Assembly: GCA_002305045.1 (NCBI GenBank)
Contig: DBPX01000016.1
Coordinates: 208,737 to 245,869 of the forward strand
Length of the DNA: 37,133 nucleotides
Direction of reading: 5' to 3'
DNA from: Ruminococcus sp. UBA1409
Lineage (GTDB): Bacteria > Bacillota > Clostridia > Oscillospirales > Ruminococcaceae
Part shown: one piece after another, positions 1-8,667 of the stretch
Position numbering within the stretch: the first letter of the stretch is position 1
Layout: each line of letters opens with the position of its first letter
Notes under the pieces: model-generated
Seen by the model: the letters and a program-made list of their open reading frames with translations, nothing else
What the model was told of the DNA's origin: nothing
Databases searched by the model: none
Made by a program: the position numbers and the translations under genes

Positions 1-117
1 GTTGCTCTTTCCGCTTCCGTTAGGACCCACCACAGCTGTGAGTCCCCTGTCAAAATCAAGCCTTGTCTTGTCGGGAAACGACTTGAAGCCCTGTAGCTCA
101 AGCGATTGCAGGCGCAC
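1..117 (-). CDS. smc: Chromosome segregation protein SMC, N-terminal fragment (runs off left edge)
   Basis: Only the first 39 codons are in the window. The reading frame starts at a GTG (115-117) placed 8 bases after an AGGAGG ribosome binding site and encodes the typical SMC opening, with a [11 protein letters not shown] segment followed by the P-loop GPNGSGKSN at residues 31-39. SMC is the ATPase of the condensin-like complex with ScpA and ScpB that organises and segregates the nucleoid. No other family combines this N-terminal motif order so exactly. It is the last visible gene of a minus-strand series behind rnc and a radical SAM gene, a common clostridial order. The start begins 37 bases after the radical SAM stop. 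The hinge, coiled coils and C-terminal ATPase half cannot be checked. Confidence 0.93.
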   Translation of the reverse strand, partial: MRLQSLELQGFKSFPDKTRLDFDRGLTAVVGPNGSGKSN

Positions 118-153
118 CGAGCAGCCCTCCTCTCGTATAAAATGTCACGGTAT

Positions 154-1137
154 TTATATCTGAGCCGGGAGCAGTCTCTCGGTCTGAGAATCCGACGGCT
201 TTATGGAAATTTCAATCCCCTTTTCTCTGAAATAGGATAAATTTGACTTCTTATGACCTATCGCAGAGGAAAGATTCCTCTTAGGAACGGTAAATTCCCT
301 GACTCCTTCTTTTTCTATCATGCTCTCAAGCTCACGGCGGTATATAAGACTCTCACAAAGCTCCCTGAGAGCAGGATGGTATATCCCTCCCAGAAGCCTT
401 GACTCAACATCCACCGAGGAATGGAGCCCAAGCTTTATCACCGGGATGCCGCTCTCAGAAAACATACTTAATAGCTTCGCAAGAAGCTCTAACGCCTCAT
501 CCATGGGATAGGTGCGATACTCTCCGCTTTCATAAAGCCTTCCAAGCGTCGTACCCCTCATTACAGCAACGGGATATATTCTTGCCTCGTCGGGATTAAG
601 CGCTATCAGCCTTTTGGCAGTCAGAATATCAAGCTCCTTAGTAGAGCCGTACAGCCCAACCATCATCTGAAGCCCAAGCCTTATGCCGTACTCCTTTATC
701 CTGCTGGACGCCAGCTCGACATCAAGCGAGGTGTGTCCCCGCTCGTTTAAGAGAAGAACGCTATCGTCCATAGACTGTGCGCCAAGCTCTACAGTCCTGA
801 CGCCGTAGTCCCTTAAAATATCCAAAATCTCATAGCTTACGCAGTCGGGACGGGTGGAAAGCCTTATTCCCTGAAAGCCCTGCTTTAAAAAAGGCTGGCA
901 GGACTCCAAAAGCTCAAGCATATATTCTCTCGGGATGGCGGTAAAGCTCCCGCCGAAAAAGGCTATTTCCGAGCTTGCAGGGTCAAGCCCGTCGTCTAAC
1001 GCCTTTGAAAGAAGGGCTTTTACATACTCGCCGTCAGGAAGGGCGTTAGAGCCGGTAATTGCGTTCTGGTCGCAGAAGGAGCATCTGTGAGGACAGCCCA
1101 GATGAGGCACGAATATTGATATATTTGAATGAGACAT
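154..1137 (-). CDS. Radical SAM protein, Elp3-like (between rnc and smc)
   Basis: A 327-residue radical SAM protein. The Fe-S cluster motif C-x3-C-x2-C is C15, C19 and C22 (GCPHRCSFC), followed by the SAM-binding GGSFTAIP segment near residue 62. This arrangement and the (LGLQMMVGLYG) barrel strands match the Elp3-like radical SAM group (COG1243), but the acetyltransferase half of true Elp3 is absent. Its substrate is unknown; related proteins are conserved between rnc and smc in Clostridia, so a role in RNA modification is possible but unproven. The open frame extends 29 codons further upstream into rnc, but the ATG at 1137 has a GGGAGTG ribosome binding site and lies 22 bases after the rnc stop, so I start there. 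Confidence 0.85.
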   Translation of the reverse strand: MSHSNISIFVPHLGCPHRCSFCDQNAITGSNALPDGEYVKALLSKALDDGLDPASSEIAFFGGSFTAIPREYMLELLESCQPFLKQGFQGIRLSTRPDCVSYEILDILRDYGVRTVELGAQSMDDSVLLLNERGHTSLDVELASSRIKEYGIRLGLQMMVGLYGSTKELDILTAKRLIALNPDEARIYPVAVMRGTTLGRLYESGEYRTYPMDEALELLAKLLSMFSESGIPVIKLGLHSSVDVESRLLGGIYHPALRELCESLIYRRELESMIEKEGVREFTVPKRNLSSAIGHKKSNLSYFREKGIEISIKPSDSQTERLLPAQI

Positions 1138-1159
1138 CGGCTTCACTCCCAAAAGGCCG

Positions 1160-1885
1160 TCAGCCACGGGAATCCTCACTGCCAAGCTGCTCTCCCATAA
1201 GCTCAAGAGCCTCCTTGGCGGCAAGCTGCTCTGCGTGCTTCTTTGAGCCTGCGGTGCCTGTCCCTATGACGCAGGAATTGAGAAGCACCTGGACGGTAAA
1301 GCTCCGCCTATGTGCGGGTCCCGACTCGTCAACAAGCCTGTATTCTACCGTCTCCTCGGGATTTTTCTGGATTATCTCCTGCAAAACCGTCTTGTAGTCG
1401 TCATACGCCCTCATAGCCGCTTCTCTGATATCCTCCGGCAGGAAGCGAAGAATATGCCGCCTTGCAGCCTCGTAGCCGCCGTCGAGATAGATTGCGGCTA
1501 TCAGCGCCTCAAAAGCGTCGGAGACTATGGAGGGTCTGTTCATCCCGCCGTTTGCATGCTCTCCCTTGCCAAGAAGAATATAGCTTCCCAGGTCTATGGT
1601 GGAGGCAAACCTTGCAAGGCTCTTCTCGCATACCAGTATAGCCCTTGTCTTGCTAAGCTCGCCCTCAGGCAGGGAGGTGTACTTTTCAAATATGTGCTCG
1701 GATACCACTAGAGAGAGGACCGAGTCTCCCAAAAATTCCAACCTCTCGTTTGAGAGGTATTTATGCTTTGATTCATTGGCGAAGGAGGAGTGGGTCAACG
1801 CATTGACAAGAAGCTGCTTGTTGTTAAAGCTGTACCCCATTTTTCTCTCCAGCTCGCCAAGCCTTTTAAGATAGATTTCATCCAT
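1160..1885 (-). CDS. rnc: Ribonuclease III
   Basis: RNase III cleaves double-stranded RNA during rRNA maturation and mRNA turnover. The 241-residue product has the signature NERLEFLGDSVL (residues 46-57) with metal-binding E50 and D54, and the second acidic pair D123 and E126 in VSDAFEALIAAIYLDGG. A C-terminal double-stranded RNA binding domain follows from about residue 163 to 232, ending in GSKKHAEQLAAKEALELM. Length is normal for the family. The ATG at 1885 is chosen over an upstream in-frame codon because it begins MDEIYLKRL and has an AAGGAG site about 10 bases upstream. That site lies within the last codons of plsX, whose TAA ends one base before this ATG, so the two are almost certainly translationally coupled. 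Confidence 0.97.
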   Translation of the reverse strand: MDEIYLKRLGELERKMGYSFNNKQLLVNALTHSSFANESKHKYLSNERLEFLGDSVLSLVVSEHIFEKYTSLPEGELSKTRAILVCEKSLARFASTIDLGSYILLGKGEHANGGMNRPSIVSDAFEALIAAIYLDGGYEAARRHILRFLPEDIREAAMRAYDDYKTVLQEIIQKNPEETVEYRLVDESGPAHRRSFTVQVLLNSCVIGTGTAGSKKHAEQLAAKEALELMGEQLGSEDSRG

Positions 1886-1886
1886 T

Positions 1887-2909
1887 TTAATCAGCTCCTT
1901 TTTTACTCTCAGAGGAGCCTGCAAGATTCTCCAGCGCACCCTTTATATTATCTATTACGCCTGCGCTTACAAAGGTCTTTGCCTGCCTTACTGCGTTGAA
2001 GATGGCTTTAGCGTCGGAGGAGCCGTGCGCCTTTATCACAGGCTTGAGCGTCCCCAGAAGCGGTGCGCCTCCGTACTCCGAGTAGTCCATCTTTTTCTTA
2101 AAGCCCTTTATCCTGCGGCTTAGAATAAGTGCGCCGAGCATTGACAAGGGTCCGCTTGCCAGCATGCCCTTTAGCTCGATTGAGAACATCTTTCCCATTC
2201 CCTCGATGGTCTTTAGGATGAGGTTCCCGCTGAAGCCGTCAGCCACGACGACATCGGCGTCCCCCAAGGGGATCTGCCTGCCCTCGATATTTCCTATAAA
2301 GTTGACTCCCGAGCCTTCAAGCTGGGAATATGCCGACATTTCAAGCTCCCTGCCCTTTGTCCTCTCAGAGCCTATGTTTGCAAGGGCGACTCTGGGTCTT
2401 GATATCCCCATCACCCTTGACATATATGCGTCTCCCATGATTCCGAACTGTGTCAGCATCTCAGGACGGCAGTCTGAGTTTGCGCCGCAGTCTAGAAGCA
2501 TACAGGGTCCCTTGCTCGTCGGCATGACGGTGGCAAGAGCCGCACGCTTTACTCCCTTGAGCCGCTTGACTAGGAAGGTCGCTCCTACTACTAAGGCTCC
2601 CGTCGAGCCTGCGCTCACGAAGGCGTCTCCGCCGCCGGAGGAAAGAAGCCTCAGCCCGACAGCCATCGAGCAGTCCTTGTTCTCCTTTAGTATGCTTGTC
2701 GGCTCGTCGCACATGCTGATAACTCCCTTGGCGTCGGCAAGCTCGATTCCGTTAAGCTCGACTCCTATCTGCGAAGCCTGGCTTTTTATCCTCTCGCAGT
2801 CGCCGACGAGGGTTATTTCAACATCAAGCTCGTCCTTAGCTCTTCTTGCGCCCTTTATGACCTCTGCGGGGGCGTTGTCCCCTCCGAATGCGTCTATAAT
2901 AATTCTCAT
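1887..2909 (-). CDS. plsX: Phosphate acyltransferase PlsX
   Basis: PlsX converts acyl-ACP and phosphate to acyl-phosphate, the acyl donor for PlsY at the start of membrane phospholipid synthesis; it is a peripheral membrane enzyme. The 340-residue product begins MRIIIDAFGGDNAP, the hallmark N-terminus, and carries the conserved VSAGSTGALV and DVVVADGFSGN segments. The ATG at 2909 has an AGGAGG site 9 bases upstream; a longer open frame upstream has no such support. It lies between trmFO and rnc on the same strand. In many Firmicutes plsX is followed by fabD, fabG and acpP; here that segment is missing and plsX is joined directly to rnc. A trmFO-to-plsX gap of 52 bases holds no clear terminator. 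Confidence 0.96.
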   Translation of the reverse strand: MRIIIDAFGGDNAPAEVIKGARRAKDELDVEITLVGDCERIKSQASQIGVELNGIELADAKGVISMCDEPTSILKENKDCSMAVGLRLLSSGGGDAFVSAGSTGALVVGATFLVKRLKGVKRAALATVMPTSKGPCMLLDCGANSDCRPEMLTQFGIMGDAYMSRVMGISRPRVALANIGSERTKGRELEMSAYSQLEGSGVNFIGNIEGRQIPLGDADVVVADGFSGNLILKTIEGMGKMFSIELKGMLASGPLSMLGALILSRRIKGFKKKMDYSEYGGAPLLGTLKPVIKAHGSSDAKAIFNAVRQAKTFVSAGVIDNIKGALENLAGSSESKKGAD

Positions 2910-2961
2910 TAAGCCTGTCCTCCTGTTAAATAGGGTTTGTTTATGCTTATGTGTACGCCTT

Positions 2962-4296
2962 TTATTCCCCGAGTCCTGCAAGATAGCCTTCAAGAGATGA
3001 AAGCACTCTGTCTGAAAGCGCCTTATACCTTTCCTGCTTGCCCTTTATCCTGTGAGAGAGCCCAGGAAGAATTCCCATATTAGCTCCCATCGGCTGGAAA
3101 TCAGACGCCGAGCCGTTTTCCACATAGGAAAAAAGCGCTCCCATCATGGTATCCACGGGAAACGGCGGAGTGCTCCTGCCTAAAAGCTCCCTTGCAAGGG
3201 CAAAGCCGCAGAAAATGCCGCTCGCCGCAGACTCTATGTAGCCCTCGACCCCGGTTATCTGCCCAGCAAAGCGAATCCTTGGGTCGCTTTTGAGCCTGAA
3301 GCGGCTGTCAAGAAGCCCAGGAGAGTTGAGATAGGTATTTCTGTGCATGACTCCGTAGCGGACAAACTCCGCACCGGCAAGTCCGGGAATCATGGAAAAG
3401 ACCCTTTTTTGCTCTCCGAACCTAAGATTAGTCTGGAAGCCGACAAGGTTATAAAGAGTTCCCTCGTTGTTTTCCTTTCTAAGCTGTACCACGGCGTAGG
3501 GACGCTTTCCTGTGCGTGGGTCTATAAGTCCGACCGGCTTCATAGGACCGAAGCGCATGGTATCCTCTCCCCTGGAGGCAAGGACCTCTATAGGCATACA
3601 GCCCTCGTAGACGCTAAAGCTGCCGTCCCCCTCAAGCTCAAAGGAGTGAAGCGGCGCCCTTTCAGCCGACACAAGCTCATTGTAAAAGGCAAGATATTCC
3701 TCCCTGTCCATAGGGCAGTTAAGGTAGTCCGCCTCGCCACGGCCGTACCTCGAGGCGGCAAAGACCCTGTCCGTATCAAGGCTTTCTGAGCTTACAATCG
3801 GAGCTGCGGCGTCGTGAAAGTATAAATACCTGTCGCCCACAAGCTCCCTTATGCTTGCCGAAAGACCGTCGCTAGCAAGGGGTCCCGCCGTAATTATCAC
3901 ATTCCCGGAGGGTATATCCAGGACCTCCTCGCTTATAACGGTGATAAGCTCGCTTTCATCTATTTTTTTGGTGATATAATCAGAAAAATCCTCTCTTGAA
4001 ACAGCCAAGGCTCCTCCGGCACTGACGCTGGTCAGCTCAGCCGCCTCAAGAATAAGCGAGCCAAAGCGCCTCATCTCCTGCTTCAAAAGACCCGCCGCCG
4101 ACTCAAGCCTTATAGCCTTCAGCGAGTTCGAGCAGACAAGCTCAGCAAGGCCGGGATATTTATGCGCCGGGGAGTATTTTTTCGGCTTCATCTCGTAAAG
4201 AAGGACGGGAATTCCCCTCATGGCAAGCTGCCATGCCGCCTCACAGCCGGCAAGTCCTCCTCCTATTACCCTTACGGGCTGATTTATTAAGCTCAT
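2962..4296 (-). CDS. trmFO: Methylenetetrahydrofolate--tRNA-(uracil-5-)-methyltransferase TrmFO
   Basis: This flavoprotein forms 5-methyluridine at position 54 of the tRNA T-loop, taking the methyl carbon from methylenetetrahydrofolate and reducing power from FAD and NAD(P)H. The 444-residue product opens with the FAD-binding dinucleotide fold VIGGGLAGCEAA (residues 10-21) and contains the family segments ELVCSNSLK, FGPMKPVGLIDPRTG and QLRKEN. Residue count is close to the usual 435-440. Its ATG overlaps the topA stop in an ATGA arrangement, so translation is coupled to topA; the topA-trmFO pair is common in Firmicutes (often followed by xerC, codY or hslV, not seen here). Confidence 0.96.
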   Translation of the reverse strand: MSLINQPVRVIGGGLAGCEAAWQLAMRGIPVLLYEMKPKKYSPAHKYPGLAELVCSNSLKAIRLESAAGLLKQEMRRFGSLILEAAELTSVSAGGALAVSREDFSDYITKKIDESELITVISEEVLDIPSGNVIITAGPLASDGLSASIRELVGDRYLYFHDAAAPIVSSESLDTDRVFAASRYGRGEADYLNCPMDREEYLAFYNELVSAERAPLHSFELEGDGSFSVYEGCMPIEVLASRGEDTMRFGPMKPVGLIDPRTGKRPYAVVQLRKENNEGTLYNLVGFQTNLRFGEQKRVFSMIPGLAGAEFVRYGVMHRNTYLNSPGLLDSRFRLKSDPRIRFAGQITGVEGYIESAASGIFCGFALARELLGRSTPPFPVDTMMGALFSYVENGSASDFQPMGANMGILPGLSHRIKGKQERYKALSDRVLSSLEGYLAGLGE

Positions 4297-6374
4297 TGCT
4301 GTAAATCCCTCTCGTAGCCACAGCCGTTCTTATGACATATGAGCTTGCCGTTTCTTACTCCCTTTTGGAAAAGGGTCGAGCCGCAGTTGGGGCAGGTCTT
4401 ATCGGTAGGAGTGTCCCAGGTCATGAACTTACAGCTGGGATTGTCCTCGCAACCGAAGAACTTTTTGCCCCTCTGAGTCTTTTTCTGGAGCACTCTCTTG
4501 CCGCAGTAGGGACATTTTCCGGGCGTCTCGGTGATGATTTTTTTGGTGTTCGTACACTCCGGGAAGCCGGAGCAGGCAAGAAACTTGCCGTACCGTCCCA
4601 GCTTTATCACCATCGGCTTGCCGCACTGCTCGCAGATTATGTCCGTCTTTTCGTCGGGGATTCTGACCCTTTTGCCCTCCATGTTGATTTCCGCCTGCTT
4701 TAGGGTTTTGTCAAAATCGTCGTAAAAGCCCTTTAGGATGTCACGCCAGTCGCAGTGACCAAGCTCTATCTCGTCAAGCTGGGATTCCATCTCCGCAGTG
4801 AACTTTAGGTCGACTATCTTCTCGAAGTTCTCCTTCATCAAAGCGGTTGTAACCTCTCCTAGTGAGGTCGGCTTTAGCTGCTTGCCCTCCCTTTCGACAT
4901 AGGACCGCTGGAGTATAGTCGTTATAGTCGAGGCGTAGGTGGAGGGTCTTGCTATTCCGTACTCCTTAAACGCCTTTATAAGAGCCGCTTCGTTGTATCT
5001 TGCGGGAGGCTGAGTGAAGTGCTGCAGTCCCTCGACCCTGCATACCCTGAGCACATCCCCCTTTTCAAGCTTGGGGAGCATGCTGTTGTCCTCCTGAGAG
5101 TCCTTTGACTCCTCGTACAGCCTTGTAAAGCCGTCAAACCTCACGCTGAAGCCGGACGCCTTGAACTGGCAACCGTTGCAGTCTATATTGGCGTTGGCGG
5201 TGTTCATAATGCAGTCAGCCATCTGGCTGGCGATAAATCTCGACCATATGAGCCTGTAGAGCTTATACTGCTCGTTCGTCAGGGAGGCTTTTACCCTCTC
5301 GGGAGTCAGCTCGGCTGAGGTGGGTCTTATCGCCTCGTGAGCGTCCTGAATGTTGGAGTCCTTGGATTTATAGACTCTTGGCCTTTCGGGAAGATACTCT
5401 ATGCCGTAGGTTGAGCTTATGAAGCCTGCGGCGGCAGCCTTAGCCTCGTCGGAAATCCTAAGAGAGTCGGTTCTCATGTAGGTTATAAGACCGGTAGCTC
5501 CGATTCCCTCTATGTCAACGCCCTCGTAAAGCTCCTGGGCTATGCTCATCGTCCTTCTAGAGTTTAAGCCCAGCCTTGTGGACGCCTCCTGCAGCAGCGT
5601 GGAGGTCGAAAACGGAGCGGCGGGAGACTTCGTCCTCGTGCCGTTTCTTACCGACGAAACAACAAACTCGGAGTCCTTGATTCTTTCAAGCACGGCGTCG
5701 GTGCTTTGCTTATCGGACAGCTCGGGCTTACTGCCGTCGACAGAGTAAAGCTTTGCTGTGAACTCCTTTTTAGAGGTCTTTGCCAAAAGCCTCGCTTCAA
5801 CAGACCAGTATTCGGTGGGGACGAAGCTTTTTATCTCCTCCTCACGGTCGACTATCATCCTGACTGCGGCAGACTGTACCCTACCCGCAGAAAGACCCCG
5901 TCTCACCTTTTTCCAAAGAAACGGCGAAAGCTTGTAGCCGACGATTCTGTCAAGAATCCTTCTTGCCTGCTGGGAATTCACTATGTTCATATCAATAGAG
6001 CGTGGAGACGCCATTCCCGCCTCGACGCCTGTTCTTGTTATCTCGTTAAAGGTGACTCTGTTCTTATCCTCAAGGCTAAGACCCAAAATCCCCGCAAGGT
6101 GCCATGATATCGCCTCGCCCTCACGGTCGGGATCGGTTGCGAAGTAGACATGGTCGGATTTTTTTGCGTACTTTTTAATCTCGTTTATGACCGTCTCCTT
6201 GCCGGCGATATCCACATATGTCGGCTCAAAGCCGTGCTCGACATCCACGGCAAGCTTTGATTTGGGGAGGTCCCTGACATGACCCACGCACGCAACAACA
6301 TTGTAACCCTCCCCCAAGGTCCTTTTGACAGTGTTTATCTTGGAGGGGGACTCTACTATAATCAAATCTGACAT
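4293..6374 (-). CDS. topA: DNA topoisomerase I
   Basis: Type IA topoisomerase that relaxes negative supercoils through a single-strand break. The 693-residue product starts with the TOPRIM domain (SDLIIVESPSK), has the metal-binding DPDREGE (81-87), the catalytic tyrosine Y299 in TGLITYMRTDS and a C-terminal set of three four-cysteine zinc ribbons near residues 581-607, 621-648 and 661-685. This is the normal clostridial layout. A ribosome binding site (AAGGATG) precedes the ATG at 6374. It is separated from dprA by 48 bases and shares four bases with trmFO downstream. DprA-TopA-TrmFO order is typical of Firmicutes. Confidence 0.98.
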   Translation of the reverse strand: MSDLIIVESPSKINTVKRTLGEGYNVVACVGHVRDLPKSKLAVDVEHGFEPTYVDIAGKETVINEIKKYAKKSDHVYFATDPDREGEAISWHLAGILGLSLEDKNRVTFNEITRTGVEAGMASPRSIDMNIVNSQQARRILDRIVGYKLSPFLWKKVRRGLSAGRVQSAAVRMIVDREEEIKSFVPTEYWSVEARLLAKTSKKEFTAKLYSVDGSKPELSDKQSTDAVLERIKDSEFVVSSVRNGTRTKSPAAPFSTSTLLQEASTRLGLNSRRTMSIAQELYEGVDIEGIGATGLITYMRTDSLRISDEAKAAAAGFISSTYGIEYLPERPRVYKSKDSNIQDAHEAIRPTSAELTPERVKASLTNEQYKLYRLIWSRFIASQMADCIMNTANANIDCNGCQFKASGFSVRFDGFTRLYEESKDSQEDNSMLPKLEKGDVLRVCRVEGLQHFTQPPARYNEAALIKAFKEYGIARPSTYASTITTILQRSYVEREGKQLKPTSLGEVTTALMKENFEKIVDLKFTAEMESQLDEIELGHCDWRDILKGFYDDFDKTLKQAEINMEGKRVRIPDEKTDIICEQCGKPMVIKLGRYGKFLACSGFPECTNTKKIITETPGKCPYCGKRVLQKKTQRGKKFFGCEDNPSCKFMTWDTPTDKTCPNCGSTLFQKGVRNGKLICHKNGCGYERDLQQ

Positions 6375-6422
6375 TCTATGCCCATCCTTATATCTGTATC
6401 AATGTATATCCGTATCCTTAAA

Positions 6423-7646
6423 TCAGGACTGTACGGTGTATCTGTTCCCTGGGAGCATCCTAACGACTCCCTCTATTTCAAGCTCGGTCAAAAGACCTCC
6501 AAGGTCAAGCTCGCCGCCCAGCGCATTTGAAAGGTCGTCAAAGAGCATCGAGCCGTTTTCGAGTATCAGCTCTGCTATCCTTCTTTTTTCCTCGCTTAGA
6601 CCCAAAAGGTCAACCGACTTCTTCTCCTTCTTGGAGGGAGTGTTTTCGGATTCGGCTGTCTTTCTTGGCTTTTTGCTGACGGAGCTGTCCCTTAGTCTTT
6701 CGCTCCGTGAGACTACACCGCCCTCGGGACGCTTTAGCTTATGCGGGTAGGAGGAGTAATATGCGTTTACGACATCCTCGGCTCCAAAGACAGGGATTGC
6801 GCCGTCCCTTATAAGATTGGAAACTCCCTCGTAGCTTGAATCGTAGAGCATATGGGGAGGTATGCAGAATACATCCCTTCCCTGCGACACGGCAAAGGAC
6901 GCCGTGCTCAAGGCTCCGCTTCCCGCTCCTGCCTGGGTTATGAGTGCACCGACCGAAATTCCGCTTAAAAGCCTGTTTCTTGCGACAAAGGATAGCCTTG
7001 ACGGTCCCTCGTTTGGAAGATACTCGCTTATTATCATGCCTCTTGCGGCTATAAGCTCCTTTGCGGAGCGGTTTTCCTTTGAAGAAACCTCTCTTGGGTA
7101 GCCGTCGTAGTCAAGACCGCAGGGAAGCGGCACCACGACCTCGCCTCCCGAGGCGATAGCCGCCCTTATGACAACCGAGTCAAGGCCTACAGCCATTCCC
7201 GTAGACATGACAAAACCCGCCAGGGTAAGCTCCCTTACAAGCCGTGCCGTTACCTTGACGGAGTATTTGCTGGGCTTTCTCGTCCCCGCAGAGGCTAGTA
7301 TAAGCGAATCAAGACCCTGACTTAGCCTTCCCCTTGCGAAAAGCGCCGAGGGAGGATTGTATATCTCAAACAGCCGCTCGGGATATTCGCTGTCGCCGGG
7401 GCAGATTATCCTTATATCCCTTTTCTGACAAAGCTCATAAAGCTCGTCTACCCTGTCCATTTTGAGGGAGCTGACGCTCTTTAAATCCTGAGAGGATATA
7501 TTACCCATGTCATTGGAACTTACCGCCTCGTACAGCTTTGAAGGACTCTCATAAAAGGAAAGAGCCTTCCACTTTCTAGGATTCGCAGCGCCAAAAGCCA
7601 TAGTCACCCAAAGCCAGTATCTGAGATTGTCCTCCATCCTATCCAT
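6423..7646 (-). CDS. dprA: DNA processing protein DprA (divergent)
   Basis: DprA loads RecA on incoming single-stranded DNA in transformation. The 407-residue product has an N-terminal helical part, a Rossmann fold (about 114-266) and a C-terminal winged helix-like domain (about 350-407), and sits immediately before topA, its usual place. Family landmarks are recognisable but altered: GTRKPSKYS for GxRxxSxYG, STGMAVGLDSVV for the usual SGxAxGID--AH, FVARNRLLSGIS (220-231) for FPxRNRIIAGLS, and SGALSTA for SGSLxTA. The histidine after GID is missing. A lysine/serine-rich linker (about 303-345) joins the two domains. Start ATG 7646 follows GAGAGGAAAG; the in-frame ATG three codons later has no site of its own. 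Function may be reduced or different from classical DprA. Confidence 0.87.
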   Translation of the reverse strand: MDRMEDNLRYWLWVTMAFGAANPRKWKALSFYESPSKLYEAVSSNDMGNISSQDLKSVSSLKMDRVDELYELCQKRDIRIICPGDSEYPERLFEIYNPPSALFARGRLSQGLDSLILASAGTRKPSKYSVKVTARLVRELTLAGFVMSTGMAVGLDSVVIRAAIASGGEVVVPLPCGLDYDGYPREVSSKENRSAKELIAARGMIISEYLPNEGPSRLSFVARNRLLSGISVGALITQAGAGSGALSTASFAVSQGRDVFCIPPHMLYDSSYEGVSNLIRDGAIPVFGAEDVVNAYYSSYPHKLKRPEGGVVSRSERLRDSSVSKKPRKTAESENTPSKKEKKSVDLLGLSEEKRRIAELILENGSMLFDDLSNALGGELDLGGLLTELEIEGVVRMLPGNRYTVQS

Positions 7647-7669
7647 GCGTCAACACTTTCCTCTCAAAG

Positions 7670-8458
7670 TCATTTTGTAAGCTCCCACAGAAAAATGCTC
7701 GCTGCGGTAGCTGCGTTCAGAGAATCGATATTTCCCTTCATTTTTATTGTAATCCTCTTATCGCAGAGGGCTGTATCCCCGTCCGAAAGTCCCCTGCCCT
7801 CGTTTCCTATGACTATGGCGCAGGCATCCTCAAAGGTATTTTCCCTGAGGTCTACAGCGTCGCCGTCGACCACCGAGGCGTAGGTGACAAGCCCGGAGTC
7901 CTTCATAAGCATAACAAGAGCACTATACTCAGCCGACTGGTCAAAGGGGATTCTGAACATCGACCCCATCGTCGAACGGACGGTTTTGGGGTTATATATG
8001 TCCGCACAGCCGCACAGAAATATTCCGTCAAGCCCTACGGCGTCGGCAGCTCTTACAATCGTCCCGACATTGCCGGGATCCTGCAAATTTCTTAGGACCA
8101 TATATTTCCCACCGTATTTAATTTTATCAATAAGATTGAATTTGTCAAGAGCAGAGGCTGCCGCAAATATCCCCTGCGAGGTAGAGGTGTCGCTCAAGAC
8201 GCCGCAGAGGCTGTCGCTGATTTTATACGCTCTGCCGCCTGTGAGCCTCTCAAGCCTCAAAACAAGACTCTCATGCTTTTTAGCCGCCTCGCCTGAAAAA
8301 AAGCAGTATTTTATCCCGACGCCCTCGTTTATCGCATCCTCTATAAGCCTTGCGCCCTCTAAAACGAAGGCAAGCTGCTCCCTTCTTGCCCGCTTTGAGT
8401 CACGAAGCCCGATATACTCCTTTATCAAGGGATTTGACCTGCTTGTAATTTCCGTCAC
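7670..8458 (-). CDS. TrmH/SpoU-family RNA 2'-O-methyltransferase (RlmB-like)
   Basis: A 262-residue SPOUT methyltransferase that would transfer a methyl group from SAM to a ribose 2'-OH in rRNA. The N-terminal substrate-binding domain (SRSNPLIKEY; FVLEGARLIEDAI) is followed by the knotted domain with the three SpoU motifs: LQDPGNVGTIVRAADAVGLD, AIVIGNEGRGLS and SLNAATAASIFLWEL. The open frame runs 63 codons further upstream through the 24-bp repeat array, but that part translates to an artefactual octapeptide repeat without ribosome binding site. I therefore start at GTG 8458, preceded by GGGAGG, giving the standard family length. Its stop lies 23 bases before dprA. Which rRNA position it modifies cannot be read from the sequence. 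Confidence 0.9.
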   Translation of the reverse strand: MTEITSRSNPLIKEYIGLRDSKRARREQLAFVLEGARLIEDAINEGVGIKYCFFSGEAAKKHESLVLRLERLTGGRAYKISDSLCGVLSDTSTSQGIFAAASALDKFNLIDKIKYGGKYMVLRNLQDPGNVGTIVRAADAVGLDGIFLCGCADIYNPKTVRSTMGSMFRIPFDQSAEYSALVMLMKDSGLVTYASVVDGDAVDLRENTFEDACAIVIGNEGRGLSDGDTALCDKRITIKMKGNIDSLNAATAASIFLWELTK

Positions 8459-8530
8459 AGAACCTTTTGACCTCCCGACTTGTCTTATAGATGTATAACG
8501 CCTTTCCAGATGTAAAATGCACTCCCTGCT

Positions 8531-8650
8531 GGCATGTAAAAACATGCCTACAGGGGCATGTAAAAACACGCCTACAGGGGCGTATAAAAACACGCCTACA
8601 GGGGCGTATAAAAACACGCCCATAGGAGCGTATAAAAACACGCCCATAGG
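8531..8650 (-). repeat. Five tandem 24-bp units, each containing an intrinsic-terminator-like hairpin
   Basis: Five contiguous 24-bp units (8531-8554, 8555-8578, 8579-8602, 8603-8626, 8627-8650) with only a few substitutions. Read on the minus strand each unit is CCTGTA or CCTATG, then GGCGTG or GGCATG, a run of five T, and an arm ending ACGCC or CATGCC. The last arm of one unit pairs with the first arm of the next, giving a short GC hairpin followed by TTTTT at every junction. Arms co-vary: ACGCC with GGCGT, CATGCC with GGCATG in the last copy. Pairing within a unit (GGCGT with ACGCC) is also possible and excludes the other. A weaker, decayed sixth copy may exist near 8504-8530. Confidence 0.9.
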
Positions 8651-8658
8651 GCGTGTTT
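8632..8658 (-). terminator. Intrinsic terminator of infC-rpmI-rplT
   Basis: On the minus strand, ten bases after the rplT stop, a 10-bp stem AAACACGCCC/GGGCGTGTTT with a three-base loop (8636-8645 with 8649-8658) is followed by a T run. It is the first and strongest hairpin of the tandem array just downstream. Confidence 0.85.
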
Positions 8659-8667
8659 AAATTCTTA

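Noticed and set aside
2164..3000. Long plus-strand open frame (278 codons)
   Set aside because: It is antisense to plsX, has no ribosome binding site or recognisable domain, and plsX is certain.
8531..8650. CRISPR array
   Set aside because: The repeats are directly adjacent with no spacers and there are no cas genes.
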